Source: Tetraselmis striata
Taxonomy: Eukaryota; Chlorophyta; Chlorodendrophyceae; Chlorodendrales; Chlorodendraceae
Direction of reading: 5' to 3'
Assembly (NCBI GenBank): GCA_006384855.1
Contig: VCJN01000607.1
Location: 124,001 to 188,000, forward strand
Length of the DNA stretch: 64,000 nt
Below the pieces are notes generated by a model that was not told the DNA's origin, ran no database searches, and saw only the letters and a program-made list of their open reading frames with translations. Positions within the stretch are counted from its first letter, which is position 1, and every line of letters starts with the position of its first letter. Position numbers and translations under genes: made by a program. Positions 54,000-63,700 of the stretch are shown here, piece after piece.

Positions 54000-54372
54000 A
54001 CCCCCACTAAATAAGTCCCTACGTTTGGAGGTATACTCCGATCGTACCGAAAGTTCAGCGCAACAAGGCCGCGTCGCTGTCGTTGGCGGGCACCGTTGCG
54101 TCGCCAAAGCTCCACGGCTTGGTGGGCGTGCTGGCGTAGCAGCAGAAGAAGGCGGGTGGCATCATCAAACTCAACACCAACGCGGTAAAGGACCTGGCCG
54201 CCACGCAAGCCGTCCCCGGCGACAGCGTCGACGAGGGCAGTAGCCCGGAGCTTCCGGCTAAGAAGGCCAAGCAGCCCGCCAAGCCGGCGGCTGGAGTGCC
54301 GGCTCGGGGCCAGGGTGGTGATGGTGCCATAGCGGGCGGTGGGGCGTTCGGGTCGCGGGCCGGGCCACCGTA
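54000..54372 (+). pseudogene. Decayed coding remnant, unrecognised
   Basis: A plus-strand frame reads NKAASLSLAGTVASPKLHGL, then after one TAG (near 54138) KKAGGIIKLNTNAVKDLAAT and a basic, Pro/Ala-rich tail (ELPAKKAKQPAKPAAGVPA). The composition suggests a basic nucleic-acid-binding protein. The opposite strand is also open, so confidence is low. Confidence 0.25.
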
Positions 54373-55638
54373 GCTGCTGCCGGCGGCACCCGTGCGAGCT
54401 GCAGGCCGGCCGCCGCGCGTGGCGGTCCCGGCCGAGACCGGATGTAAATGATTTATTCCGCCCGTTCACTGCTGCGCGCCTCGCCGCCCACTGCTGCGCG
54501 CCCGCTCACTGGCTGTGCCGCACACGCGCTATCGCGGATTAGGCTAGAGCGCAGCAAGATTGGTGGGCTTCTAGAGGCAGATGCATAAATACTCCACCGC
54601 GGATATAGCGTCGTGATGATGAGTGACATGCGCCTGATGCAGTTTATTATTATTACGAGTATGTCACGGAATGACTACAGACGAGTGTCATAAGATTGCA
54701 AGATGAGTACAGGGTATTACAATTACCAAGTGGTGCGGGAGCCTAGTGAAAGGCTCTAGCTTCGATCCTACTGCTATTGGTTGCCATTATGCGTTTGCTA
54801 CGGCAAGTGTGTATGGGCGGTCGGTCGCAATGGCGGTGGTGGGGGGGGGGGGGGGGGGAGGGGGGCACGCATGTTCCGCCCGCCGCAACCACCGGCACCG
54901 TCCCTCTTCTCACCGGCCATCGGCAGCTTCCACCCAGTGAAGACACCCGCCATAGGTTAACCAAGCACTTAAGTTCCCCTAGTGGACGGCCCCCATGGTC
55001 TGCACATCTTCTAGGGCGGGTTGTTGGCCATAGTCTAGCCGTCCATGGGAACCCCTTTGGCTAGACGCGCAAACATTGTAGCGCTTACGGCGCATATGCG
55101 ACCTACCCCTGCATCGGCGCGACCACGCTCGTGCGTATAGGATACTCGACAACACCTGGCCAGCTTACCCTAGCAAGCCCTAGAGCTGGGCTGTAAGCTG
55201 CGCCAAACAGCTCAGCAAATGGTTAACTTCCCCCGAAATTCTGGCAGGAAAGGTAGGAAATATGGCCGAACGCTGGTGTAGCCAATTGGGTGACAATGCT
55301 CCTTAACCCTTTCTCGTAGTGGACGTCTGTAGCACACGTTTACTTCTTTCCATTCAGCCGCACCTCCTCCACTGTCCTGCTGTACGATTGTCACTTTTTA
55401 ACCTCGACATATATTGAAATACGAGTAATGAAAAACTGTTACGTGTACTTGTGTACCATGTATGACTGCTACTGACATCGTACGATATCTAACAGATAAA
55501 ACTACTGGAGAAGTTTATACTATACTTTGCCTGCTGATACTACATCAGCACAAAATGATGAGAGGGTGCGGCGCCCGGACGCAGGCCCGCAATATAAGCA
55601 CCCCCGCTTTCATTTCGTACCAGTACCAGTACCAGTAC

Positions 55639-57287
55639 AAGTACCAATCCGGTGGTCACCGATTTCTTGGCGGAGCTTTTGCACGACCCCGACCCCATGG
55701 CAGCGGAGGTGGCTACCTTGAGCGAGGATGCAGTGGCCAGGGCGCGCAGCAGGCTTCACCTCCCCACTCGATTGAAGGGAGCTGGCATCCGCCGCATGGC
55801 TACCGTTCGTGATGCCGCCTTCATCGGATGCATGAACGCCATCCTCCCAAGGTTCCTGACTAGGAACTCCGGCACCAACACCCCCACCCCTGGTTTCTTC
55901 GACCCACAGCTCGGGTCCGTACTTGGCCGAGGCAGCTTCAACGCAACTTCTTCCGCCCGCCAGTATGACCACTTCCTCAACGATGCTCATGGGTCGGACA
56001 GCTACGCCGCGGAGATGCGCGAGGCGTGGGGCCGCCTCCAAGCGGCTACTGCTGGACATCTCGGCGACGCAGATGCACGCCAGATGGAGCGGGAAGTGGA
56101 GGCTGCGTCGGGCTCGCAAAAGGAGCTGACGGCATTTCTAGACCAGGCCAACAACTCTCGGCTTCGAAATGAGGTGTGCGCTCTCCCTGCCACATGTAGG
56201 GAACGGATCTTGTTCAACCAGCTCGACGCGGCGTCAGGCATGTGGGCAGTGGCCATCCCCACCGCGCGGACAGCCATGACTCCGCATGAGCTGCGGGAGG
56301 TCGCTGCCGGGTACTTCTTTCTGCCTAGCCCGTGCTTGGCCCCGGTGGTTGGGTGCCAGATTATTCTGCCCTCGACGGAGCACAACCCCGTCATTGTTGA
56401 TCTATACGGCGACGCGCTCATGAACCTCCCGGCGCCTGGAGACGCTCACTGGCGTGTACAGCACGACGCTATCGCAGATGCCTTCCGCGATCATTGTGTT
56501 CACGACCTAGGTATCGCGGTACGGCGGGAGGTGGATGACTTGTTCCAGCAGGCAGTGCCTCTCGGCAACACCGTACCCCGGGATGAACTCAAGGACCTAG
56601 TGCCGGACGCAGAGCTCTCCCTTCCGGCGTTCAACGTCGTGACCGGGAGCTATGATCCCCGGAGCTTGAAGTCCACGCTGCTAGAGTTCAAGACTATGCG
56701 GTACGGGGTCAAGTACACTTCAGTGCCCCGGGCCACAGCTGCGGATCGGTTTGAGCGCTCCCTGTTGGGCGACATACAACGGGGGTTGGCTGCGCGGGAC
56801 GCGGCGTGGCACAACACAGAGCCCGGACACAAGGGTCCTCTTCGAGACATCCTGGATATGTCGGAGTACACGGGCATGGTCTTCGGCACAGTGGGTGAGG
56901 TGAGCAAGGGGGTGCACCGCACAGTGCGTGGTATCGCATGCTTGGCTGCGGACCGGGGTGCCCTCTCATCGCGGGGCACTCGGTGCATCACCCGGGCTCA
57001 CCAGGAGGCCTTGCTCGCAAGAGATTTCCTCGGGGTCCTGAGCTTGGTAGCCGCTCGAGAGCGTGCTCGCTGCCTCATCAGACGGCGCAGATTCGTCTCC
57101 CATCCCGTTGCTGAAGCTGCACAGCACGTCCGAGGATCACCCACACACACACGTGCTCGCGTGGCCCGGACTCTGAACCGTGTGCGCATCACTCATCCAT
57201 CCCGCCTTATGCGGGATGCGGGCCGCTTTTAGGCGGCTTGCTGTGTTGATTTTCTAATTCTGGGGAACTGCCCTTTTTGTAATTCAC
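55639..57287 (+). mobile_element. LINE-B: 5'-truncated copy with intact C-terminal ORF
   Basis: 1.65 kb, collinear with 45590-47338. Flanked by a perfect 20-bp duplication (accagtaccagtaccagtac at 55619-55638 and 57288-57307), so it inserted into a cagtac microsatellite. The clean frame shows it is younger or less decayed than the long copy. Confidence 0.9.
55652..57232 (+). CDS. LINE-B C-terminal protein part with REL-type PD-(D/E)XK nuclease (526 codons, 5' partial)
   Basis: An open frame from the truncation point to TAG at 57230; the Met is incidental. Visible features: SEDAVARARSRLHLPTRLKG and DAAFIGCMNAILP (the RT thumb/linker of such LINEs), then LVPDAELSLPAF followed about 20 residues later by LLEFKT, which fits the PD...ExK catalytic core of a restriction-like endonuclease, and a downstream conserved block (GMVFGTVGEVSKGVHRTVRG). 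A basic C-terminus follows (RARCLIRRRRFVSHP). Without the RT half the product cannot retrotranspose itself. The nuclease call is from motif pattern only. Confidence 0.75.
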   Translation: MVTDFLAELLHDPDPMAAEVATLSEDAVARARSRLHLPTRLKGAGIRRMATVRDAAFIGCMNAILPRFLTRNSGTNTPTPGFFDPQLGSVLGRGSFNATSSARQYDHFLNDAHGSDSYAAEMREAWGRLQAATAGHLGDADARQMEREVEAASGSQKELTAFLDQANNSRLRNEVCALPATCRERILFNQLDAASGMWAVAIPTARTAMTPHELREVAAGYFFLPSPCLAPVVGCQIILPSTEHNPVIVDLYGDALMNLPAPGDAHWRVQHDAIADAFRDHCVHDLGIAVRREVDDLFQQAVPLGNTVPRDELKDLVPDAELSLPAFNVVTGSYDPRSLKSTLLEFKTMRYGVKYTSVPRATAADRFERSLLGDIQRGLAARDAAWHNTEPGHKGPLRDILDMSEYTGMVFGTVGEVSKGVHRTVRGIACLAADRGALSSRGTRCITRAHQEALLARDFLGVLSLVAARERARCLIRRRRFVSHPVAEAAQHVRGSPTHTRARVARTLNRVRITHPSRLMRDAGRF

Positions 57288-57703
57288 ACCAGTACCAGTA
57301 CCAGTACCTCATAATTATTAGCGCGGAATCCCACTCGGGTCGATCTGGTGCATTTCAGGTTTGGCCCCTATCCGCTCCAGATTCCGGTACTTCATAGAAC
57401 ACAGTACGCACCGGTGTCGAACTTCGGCCAGTCAACAGAATGGGATAAGGGAATATCTGCTGCCCATGATCAGATATATTACGACTGTAATTGGGTGGCT
57501 GTAGTTTGCCGAATCTATGGGATCTTGTCCGCAGACCAGGATGAGGTTTCGTCGTCGCGCTGGCGCGGGGGTACCTTTTCCAGCAGTACTGCACTGTAAT
57601 TTACTTAGTTTCTTACATAAGGGCTTTCACAAAAGCGCACTACAAACAGAACTAACTTCAACTGTGAAAGGTTGCCAGCAAAAGAGAGACATAAGACTGT
57701 AAT

Positions 57704-57759
57704 TTACTTATATGAGCTATAGCCGCAGAAGGCGATATCAGAAAATCACCAGAAAAAGC
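57704..57759 (-). mobile_element. LINE-A 3'-end fragment
   Basis: The reverse complement reads ggtgattttctgatatcgcc and the ctgcggctatagctcat terminus. Flanked by actgtaat on both sides (57696-57703, 57760-57767). More diverged than the other tails. Confidence 0.65.
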
Positions 57760-57784
57760 ACTGTAATAAATGATGTAAATACTA

Positions 57785-57930
57785 ACTTCATAATATTCCG
57801 GTTTTCGAGCGACCGCGGAACCGTAAAATATGTATCGCTTATATGACAAAAACCACTCGATCCAGACCACCCCAACCATCCCGAACCACACCAAACCATA
57901 CCGCGAAACAACATCGACATCAAACAACAA
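57785..57930. repeat. Dispersed repeat R4, copy 1
   Basis: attccggttttcgagcgacc followed by a ccacaccaaaccata-rich stretch is the reverse complement of motifs at 62500-62790 (ggtcgctggaaaaccggag and tggtttggtgtgg runs). Confidence 0.5.
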
Positions 57931-58064
57931 TCAGTACCAACTCTGCTGTTTTCTCATTTACTGCATTTACATTTACATTTACTCGTACTCTGAGCGTGTT
58001 TTTAAATAAATAAGTATGTTGTTTTGATGATGTTTGCTGAGATAAAACACGACGAATAAAATAT

Positions 58065-58186
58065 TTTATTTTTACATGAGCTAGCAGCAGAAGGAGATAT
58101 CGGAAATCACCAAAATAAAAGGCAATCAGAAAGGTCCTCTACATCGACTGCGGGGTGGAAGCAGTAACATAAAATAATGGTATATA
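58065..58186 (-). mobile_element. LINE-A 3'-end fragment (about 100 bp of homology)
   Basis: 58074-58171 is the reverse complement of the last 100 bases of LINE-A with very few differences (tagaggacctttctgattgc, tgatttccgatatc). Flanked by acgaataaaata on both sides (58052 and 58187). It includes the final codons and stop of the LINE-A ORF. Confidence 0.8.
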
Positions 58187-58390
58187 ACGAATAAAATAAT
58201 GGTATATTACATCACGCGATTGGCCCTCATAGCGACTAATAGTGGTATGACTATATTTATTTCAGTTTTATCAAGCGTCCGCGAGGGGAAAAACACATCA
58301 GACCACACCACCATAGCGACAAGTCGCTATATAGTTTTTCCACAATAACGTTTAAGTACTAGCTTTTTGGCACCCTGGCCCGTGGGGACT

Positions 58391-59040
58391 GGATTATTGG
58401 GTCGCAGGGTTGCGAGGGGCGGCAAGCAGTTCAAAAGCTGCGCGGCGCGACGTTCCGCTCACAGAACTCGCCGTGCCTCGCCCACCTTCAGTGCATGTCG
58501 TGCCAAAATCTCCCACGATCCTGCCCCAAAAAGCACTCCAAGGGCAAACCCCAACCCTTCGACTGCGATTTTGTGACGTCAGGCACGTGGGCGACGTGAG
58601 CGAGACGCTTAGCCTGAGGCGCGTCAGCGATGCTCGAGCGAGCGGCCGGTCGCTGAGCCGCTCCGTCCTCAATCCGCTGCCTGACTTGCCCGGTAAGTGT
58701 CGGCTCTCCCTGTACCAGCCGCGATCTCGCCAGGTCAACGCCCATGAGATTATCTATTACCCGCACCGTGCGTGTGCCGTGGCGGCGAGGGCGAGTGCGG
58801 GTGGACGGAAGCGCGCGTTGCGACGTGCGGGCGATGCGTAGGCGCTGGGGCAGAGGCCGTGTGCTGCCTCATCACCTGCCAGGTAGTAAGTGTTGTCAGA
58901 AATTTAACGGCCGCGATCCCGTCCGGTCAACGCCCCGAAACACCACCCGGCACACACTTACCCCTGCCCTGCCGGTGCTGTCGCAGAGGAGCGGGACTGC
59001 GAGACGTTTCGTGTTGCTGGGTCACCTGTACGGTAAGCTC
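58391..59040 (+). other. Possible exons of an unrecognised gene
   Basis: An open frame from about 58410 (PRPPSVHVVPKSPTILPQKA ... LPDLP) ends at a strong donor (CCCG|GTAAGT, 58691). A short piece between GTCGCAG and GTAAGC (about 58985-59030, reading EERDCETFRVAGSPV) continues in phase. All three frames are open in the first piece, so coding status is doubtful. It lies directly upstream of the EXO1-like remnant and may be its 5' neighbour. Confidence 0.25.
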
Positions 59041-59117
59041 ATGTAGCAACCTTAACGACTGTGGTCATGCCCCGCCAGTCATTCAACGCACTTGGTCACC
59101 CTATAGTGTGATATTCT

Positions 59118-60106
59118 ATGCCGAGTGGGAGATGGGGGCTGGCCAAGCTGCTTCAAAATCTGGACGCCCTGCTACAAACCACCAACATGTACAATGTAGC
59201 TGGCGGCAAGTGCATCGGCGTGGATGGGCATGTGTGGCTTCATCACTTTGCCTACCACTGGGCTGAACATATTGTCTTCCACACGAATTACGAGCCAGTG
59301 GCGCGCGAGTTTTTTTTAACAGCAGGCGCAGTAGGTCCTCGGCCAGGGAGTGGACCTGGGGTTTGTATTCGATGGCGCACCAACCCCGGCCAATCGTTGC
59401 ACTGACCAGGAGCGGCAGAGGCGTCGCGCGATGGAACTTGCCAAGGTAATGCACAGTGACGATGTAACACCTTCGATTGCTGCGAATCTCGTTGGGTTGG
59501 TCGGCAGTACCCGCCGTGGTCTGGCTTCTGCGGTAGCACGGGATCACAAATTTCCTTGCGCCATACGGCAGACTCGCAGCTGGCTTTGATCGCCAAGGCA
59601 GGCGTCGTCTGGGCCGTCGCAACGGTGGATGGTGACTTCATTGTCCATGGGATTGATTCGACGCCATGCAAGTTGCCGCAAAGCTGTCCTTGCCCGTGGT
59701 GCATGCTTAGCGGCCGGGTTTGGCATCCCTGAAATATGGTTGCTTTGTTTGCGGCAGAAGGGCTGGATGTTGATAATTGGGCCCGAAGAGCGAGGGATGC
59801 GCTCACTGTGTTAGAGCGCACACTAGCGTATAATCACAGAACTCTGCGGGTTGAGCCCAAAAGTGGAGCGGGTTGTAGTGACGCGTGCATTTTGCTGGCC
59901 GTTCCTCGGAATCGCAATCTCTGCTGATGGTGCTGAGCGTAGGGCGCTCGGTCTGATGACACCTACTGGCGAGCTGAGCGAGCTTCCTGATGGTAGTGTA
60001 GCAGCTTCTCTGCATATGCCGGCTCACTTAACGGAGGAGATGATTGATGGAGCGAGCTTGCCCTCCTGGCCCTGTGATCGTTCTACCCGGCCCACCGTGC
60101 AGGTAA
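59118..60106 (+). pseudogene. EXO1/XPG-family 5' nuclease remnant
   Basis: The N-terminal XPG region is clear: RWGLAKLLQNLDAL, GGKCIGVDGHVWLHHFAYHW (with the metal-binding Asp) and NYEPVAREFF. It is followed in other frames by LGFVFDGAPTPANRCTDQER, ADSQLALIAKAGVVWAVATV with VDGDFIVHGID (XPG-I region), ARDALTVLERTLAYNHRTL and PTGELSELPDGSVAASLHMP, ending at a donor-like CAG|GTAAGG. The reading frame changes at least three times and stops occur between segments, so it looks like a decayed gene rather than a spliced one. In the family these enzymes cut 5' flaps and excise mismatched strands. The origin (host EXO1/FEN paralogue or mobile-element cargo) is open. Confidence 0.6.
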
Positions 60107-60629
60107 GGCCCTAGTGCATGTTGTGCCCCATCCTGTTAGAATTGTCTACACAGCTTCAATGATTATGCAAAGTGGCAGTACTTGGGATGAGATTGTCAAT
60201 GTTATGAAGACCAGGATGGCACTAGAGGCAGAGATGAAACATAGAGGAGAGAGAGCATAATGTTGCGTGACCCGTCCGGGCGCAGCCTCCACAAGCATCT
60301 CCCGGAGCGGGTGTCTGGGCATTGCTGGCACTTCCCTTCTGAGCAGGGGGATTCCACAACGTCTGAGTGGATCACTGGCAGGCATGACATTGCCGCACTT
60401 GCTCCCTTTCTCGAGAGGCAGATGATATACAGTCATTGGGAGAGGTACCGCCGTTCCACTTTGTGTGTGTATCTGAGATTTTCTTACATGTCCCACAAAA
60501 ATATTCCTCGTATTGAAAGTGCAAGCGATATACTTACTCCCTAGATACATCGTTGAGGTGGCAGAGAGCACACACATCATCTTGGACGACGCCTTCTCCC
60601 GGCGAGCAGCAGCTGCGCGCGTCTAGGCC
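60107..60629. other. Downstream of the nuclease remnant
   Basis: May contain further exons of the nuclease remnant (MIMQSGSTWDEIVNVMKTRM near 60160; YIVEVAESTHIILDDAFSRR near 60550), but stops intervene and no splice structure could be settled. Confidence 0.3.
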
Positions 60630-60960
60630 GGGTGCACACCGCTGAGCGGTAGTAGTGGCTGTGTTGCAGCAGGCGGCCGGGCATGGGGCGAGCAGCAAGT
60701 GCGCGTGGCTGGGCCGTGCTGCCCACTGCTGAGAGGTAGTGGCTGAGCTGCAGGTGGCGCCGGGCGGGTGGGCGGGCGAGCGGCGAGCAGCAGGTGCGCG
60801 CGGCTGCGCCCTACCGCTCACCGCTGAGGGGTAGTGGCTGTGCTGCAGGTGGCGCCGGGCGGGTGGGCGGCGCAGCGGGCGGGCGGCGAGCGGCAGGTGC
60901 GCGCCGCTGGGCCGTGCTGCCCACCGCTGAGCGGCAGTGGCTGTACTGCGGGTCATAGGT
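60630..60960. repeat. GC-rich minisatellite, three to four units of about 100-115 bp
   Basis: Units share gctgag(c/a/g)ggtagtggctg, tgcaggtggcgccgggcggg and gcgagcagcaggtgcgcg. The minus strand is open through it, giving a Pro/Ala/Arg/His repeat translation that is probably incidental. Confidence 0.75.
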
Positions 60961-61640
60961 GTGCGGTACGGCGGAGGGCGCGCAGCAGGTTCGCTGCTGC
61001 TGGGGGTTAGGTGTGTGTGTGTGTGTGGGGGGGGGGGGGGGGTGGGGGTAGTTCCTGACGGCAGCCCTGTCCGGCATAAGGCAGCATATGTGGCAGTGCA
61101 CCCTGTTGAGGCGCAGCCCGAGGAGGGCGCCAGACATGGCATCTTCGGCGGGCAGGGCAGCGAAGGCGCCAGGCTGCTCGGCGGTGCTCGGCGGCTAGGA
61201 GTTTGTAATACTTCCATGGACACATCCTGTGACCCCATTGCGCTTGCTGTGGCAGCATGCATAGGTGCAGCGGCATGGGGGTTGGGGAGAATTGGGAGGG
61301 GGGGGGGGGGGGGGTGGGGGGGGCAACGCTGCCCGACACGATCGTGATATTGGTATATTTACTGTATATTGAAAGTGAAAGTATATTCCCGTATATTTAA
61401 GAGAAAGAAGTCGGAGGGAGCGCACGGCAAGTAGGCGTAGGCTACACTTTCGTTCCTGGTGCCATGCCTTCGTAGCTCCCGTGCGTGGAGGCCGCCGGCA
61501 CATCTCTCTCAAGAGTGGGCCGAGTAACGATATGGATTGGCCCCAAGAAGCATGGGAAGATTCTGCCGGCCGGCACTTGATCGCTGTAATGGAGTGTGGT
61601 GCTGCCCTACGCCGTGGCTGTCCAGCGATTGCGCCTAGAC
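60961..61640. other. Low-complexity intergenic region
   Basis: Contains (GT)n followed by G16 (61027-61042), a G17 tract (61298-61314) and frames on both strands without family resemblance. Confidence 0.5.
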
Positions 61641-61643
61641 CAT

Positions 61644-62106
61644 TCAGGGGGAGGGGGGGGGGGGCAAGGCGTATCTTGGCAGAGCAAGTCGAAGCATGGT
61701 GGTGGCGCTTGCGGTAGCTGCGCTCGCCACATGATTCAGATTTTTATTGTTCGCTGTCCTTGAGGTGGACCCACTAGAAACTGCACTAGCGGGCTTGTCC
61801 TTAAAAATGGTGCCAAACGGGATCAGCGCAGCGAAGGGCTTCAACTTCTTCCCATCGCCTTGCAACGGCACCTTGTCTGTGTCCAGGTCGTACGAAGTGT
61901 GGAATCGGTACTCGAAAGGGATGCTGAGCACTAGCGCACGGTCATCGGCGTGGCACACACGGGGGCAGCTTGTTGACGACGACTTTCAAATGTTCTGCTG
62001 GGTCCAATCTCGACAACCGATGGCCGCCGCTCACCACCGGCTTTCCACACTTAGGGTGCCCGCATGCGCAGTACCGCGGCCCCCGCTTCGACGGGTCTGC
62101 TGCCAT
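61644..62106 (-). pseudogene. Small Cys/His protein locus, frame-shifted
   Basis: From a Met at 62106 the minus strand reads 54 codons, MAADPSKRGPRYCACGHPKC and on to VVVNKLPPCVPRR, stopping at 61942. C-x-C-x(2)-H-x(2)-C followed by a later His suggests a small zinc-binding head. In a neighbouring frame the coding character continues (CHADDRALVLSIPFEYRFHT, LQGDGKKLKPFAALIPFGTI) to 61644, so one frame change near 61945 (or an unrecognised intron) divides it. No family is recognised. Confidence 0.4.
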
Positions 62107-63700
62107 GGTGCCCTCGTGCTGCAGGGTCGGCGGCGCGATGCGGGTGTGAGAGCAGTCTGTGTGCTGCTGAAATTCTAACGCTGGTCAAAAGCCTCGACGA
62201 GTAGCGAGGCGGCGGCGGGTAGCGACTCGTCAGTAACAATGTCGCGACTACTCGCTGCGATGCTGCGACCCAATATTCTGAGCCCCACCGGGCGACGCTA
62301 GTACTTTACGTCATATGGAAAAACTCTATATCTCTCCCAAAAACACGTAGTGGTTTGTACAGCAGTCATACTACCAGGCGTATCGTCAGGGACAATCGCG
62401 TGAGATAGCGAAAAATACTGTATTAAAGAACGCTAAGAGTACGAATATCGTGATGTAGTAAACAACCGGTTAGTACTTTGGCACAGTGCAGGATGTTGTT
62501 TGATGATGTTTGCTGACGATGTCGATGTTTGCTCGTGTTGGCTGCTGATGTGGTTTGGAATGGTTTGGTGCTGTCGTGGTTTGGAGTGGTGTTGTAGTTA
62601 AGCGCTTTCCATCGAGCGATTAATATTATTTTACAACGTTGATCGCGATGGCTTGAAAACCGGAATACTACTGTACAAACTATGGGTGAGGTTTGGTGCG
62701 ATATGGAGTGGTCTGGCGGTGTGGTTTGATGTGGTTTTTCTCGTCGGTGTTGGCGGTCGCTGGAAAACCGGAGTATGCAAAAAAATGCAATGATCTGACT
62801 CATACAAGAAGTAGAGGTACCGCCCTTGTCGTAGAACAAACCCGGTTTTGTCTATGGTGGGCTGCCCACAATCATTGTAATTGCATACCCGATATGAAGG
62901 CAGCATGTCAACGCACATATCGCGAGAGTATCCCTGACCAGCCACAACACCTGCATGGTGTCCTTGAATGCCCCGGATCCTCGTCGCAGAGGTCGGGCTC
63001 GGTGAGGGCTTTAGGTCAATATGCGTATCGCACCCAGCGGCCGCCGGACGGCGGAGAACGGGCCGGCCGACAACATCATCGCGCAGCAGCAACAGACAAC
63101 TCACTTTCTCGCCGCCCTGCGCACCCACTCCTACCCCGCACGCAGTCCAGGACGAAAGGTTCGGCCCCACTGTTCCGACGTACGCTTCACACCGGTTCCC
63201 CGGGTACTCGCTAAATGAAATCCTCCCGGGGTTTAGGCTGTGTATGGCGGGGTCACAATCCTGAGATGCAACTACCGAAACGAGTGCGAATAGTGATTAG
63301 TATCCGGTTGATACAGTCAAATATAACGTCATTTGATAAAAACTCAGAGCCCACGTGACCACCCGTCTCGCCAACCCATCCCGCCCCACCGATGCCAGTC
63401 GAACACACCGGCCGGCACCATCACGCGCATACCGCGGTAGCAGCGCGCTAACGTAGGCATATGGTGGCGTTCAGGTGCCTCGTCTTGTGTGTCGCGGGCA
63501 GGGATGGGGCTGGCGGCGGGATGATGAGGGAGGAGCGCGAGCGGTCACGTGCTAATATTACGCACGTAGCGCGTGGCACGTAGCCAAAAAGCGTTGCCAG
63601 CTACACATCTCGGATTTGAGACCCGTTTACGGTCTTCAGAAACGAGTACCTACGCGAACCGGTGTGTTAGCTGAGGTCCTCTGGAACGAGGATCGGTGCG
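62107..63700. other. Intergenic region
   Basis: Contains R4-related sequence (62500-62790) with (tggttt)-rich runs. Frames at 62690-63270 show no family resemblance. Confidence 0.45.
62500..62790. repeat. Dispersed repeat R4, copy 2 (internally repeated)
   Basis: gaaaaccggaatact (about 62654) and ggtcgctggaaaaccggagt (about 62757) are two inexact units separated by tggtttgatgtggt-like runs. The reverse complement matches 57785-57930. Confidence 0.5.

Larger units (their letters stand above)
47351..55618. other. Repeat-rich region with decayed coding scraps
   Basis: About 8 kb without an intact recognised gene. Contents: R3 (47385-47800), a G26 tract (49465-49490), coding-like scraps (49600-50020, 50753-51274, 51380-52200, 54000-54372), a (TA)-rich block (53130-53330), C23 (53563-53585) and G18 (54841-54858) tracts, and a short perfect hairpin (tgtccgcagtct and its complement, about 51198-51240). 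Confidence 0.5.
57308..58390. other. AT-rich intergenic region
   Basis: Holds two LINE-A tails (57704-57759, 58065-58186) and one R4 copy (57785-57930). No gene is recognised. Confidence 0.5.

Noticed and set aside
54138-59330. TAG read as glutamine (alternative code), since TAG sits among CAG codons at about 54138 and 59325 and interrupts coding-like sequence near 52130
   Set aside because: The five well-supported long frames (ARM, helicase, NYN-LOTUS, membrane protein, LINE-A; over 3700 codons) contain no internal TAG, and the interrupted loci also show frame changes. CAG-to-TAG decay explains them.
60534-61262. A 242-codon Pro/Ala/His-rich protein on the minus strand
   Set aside because: The frame is carried by a GC-rich minisatellite and homopolymer tracts; it has no independent coding character.
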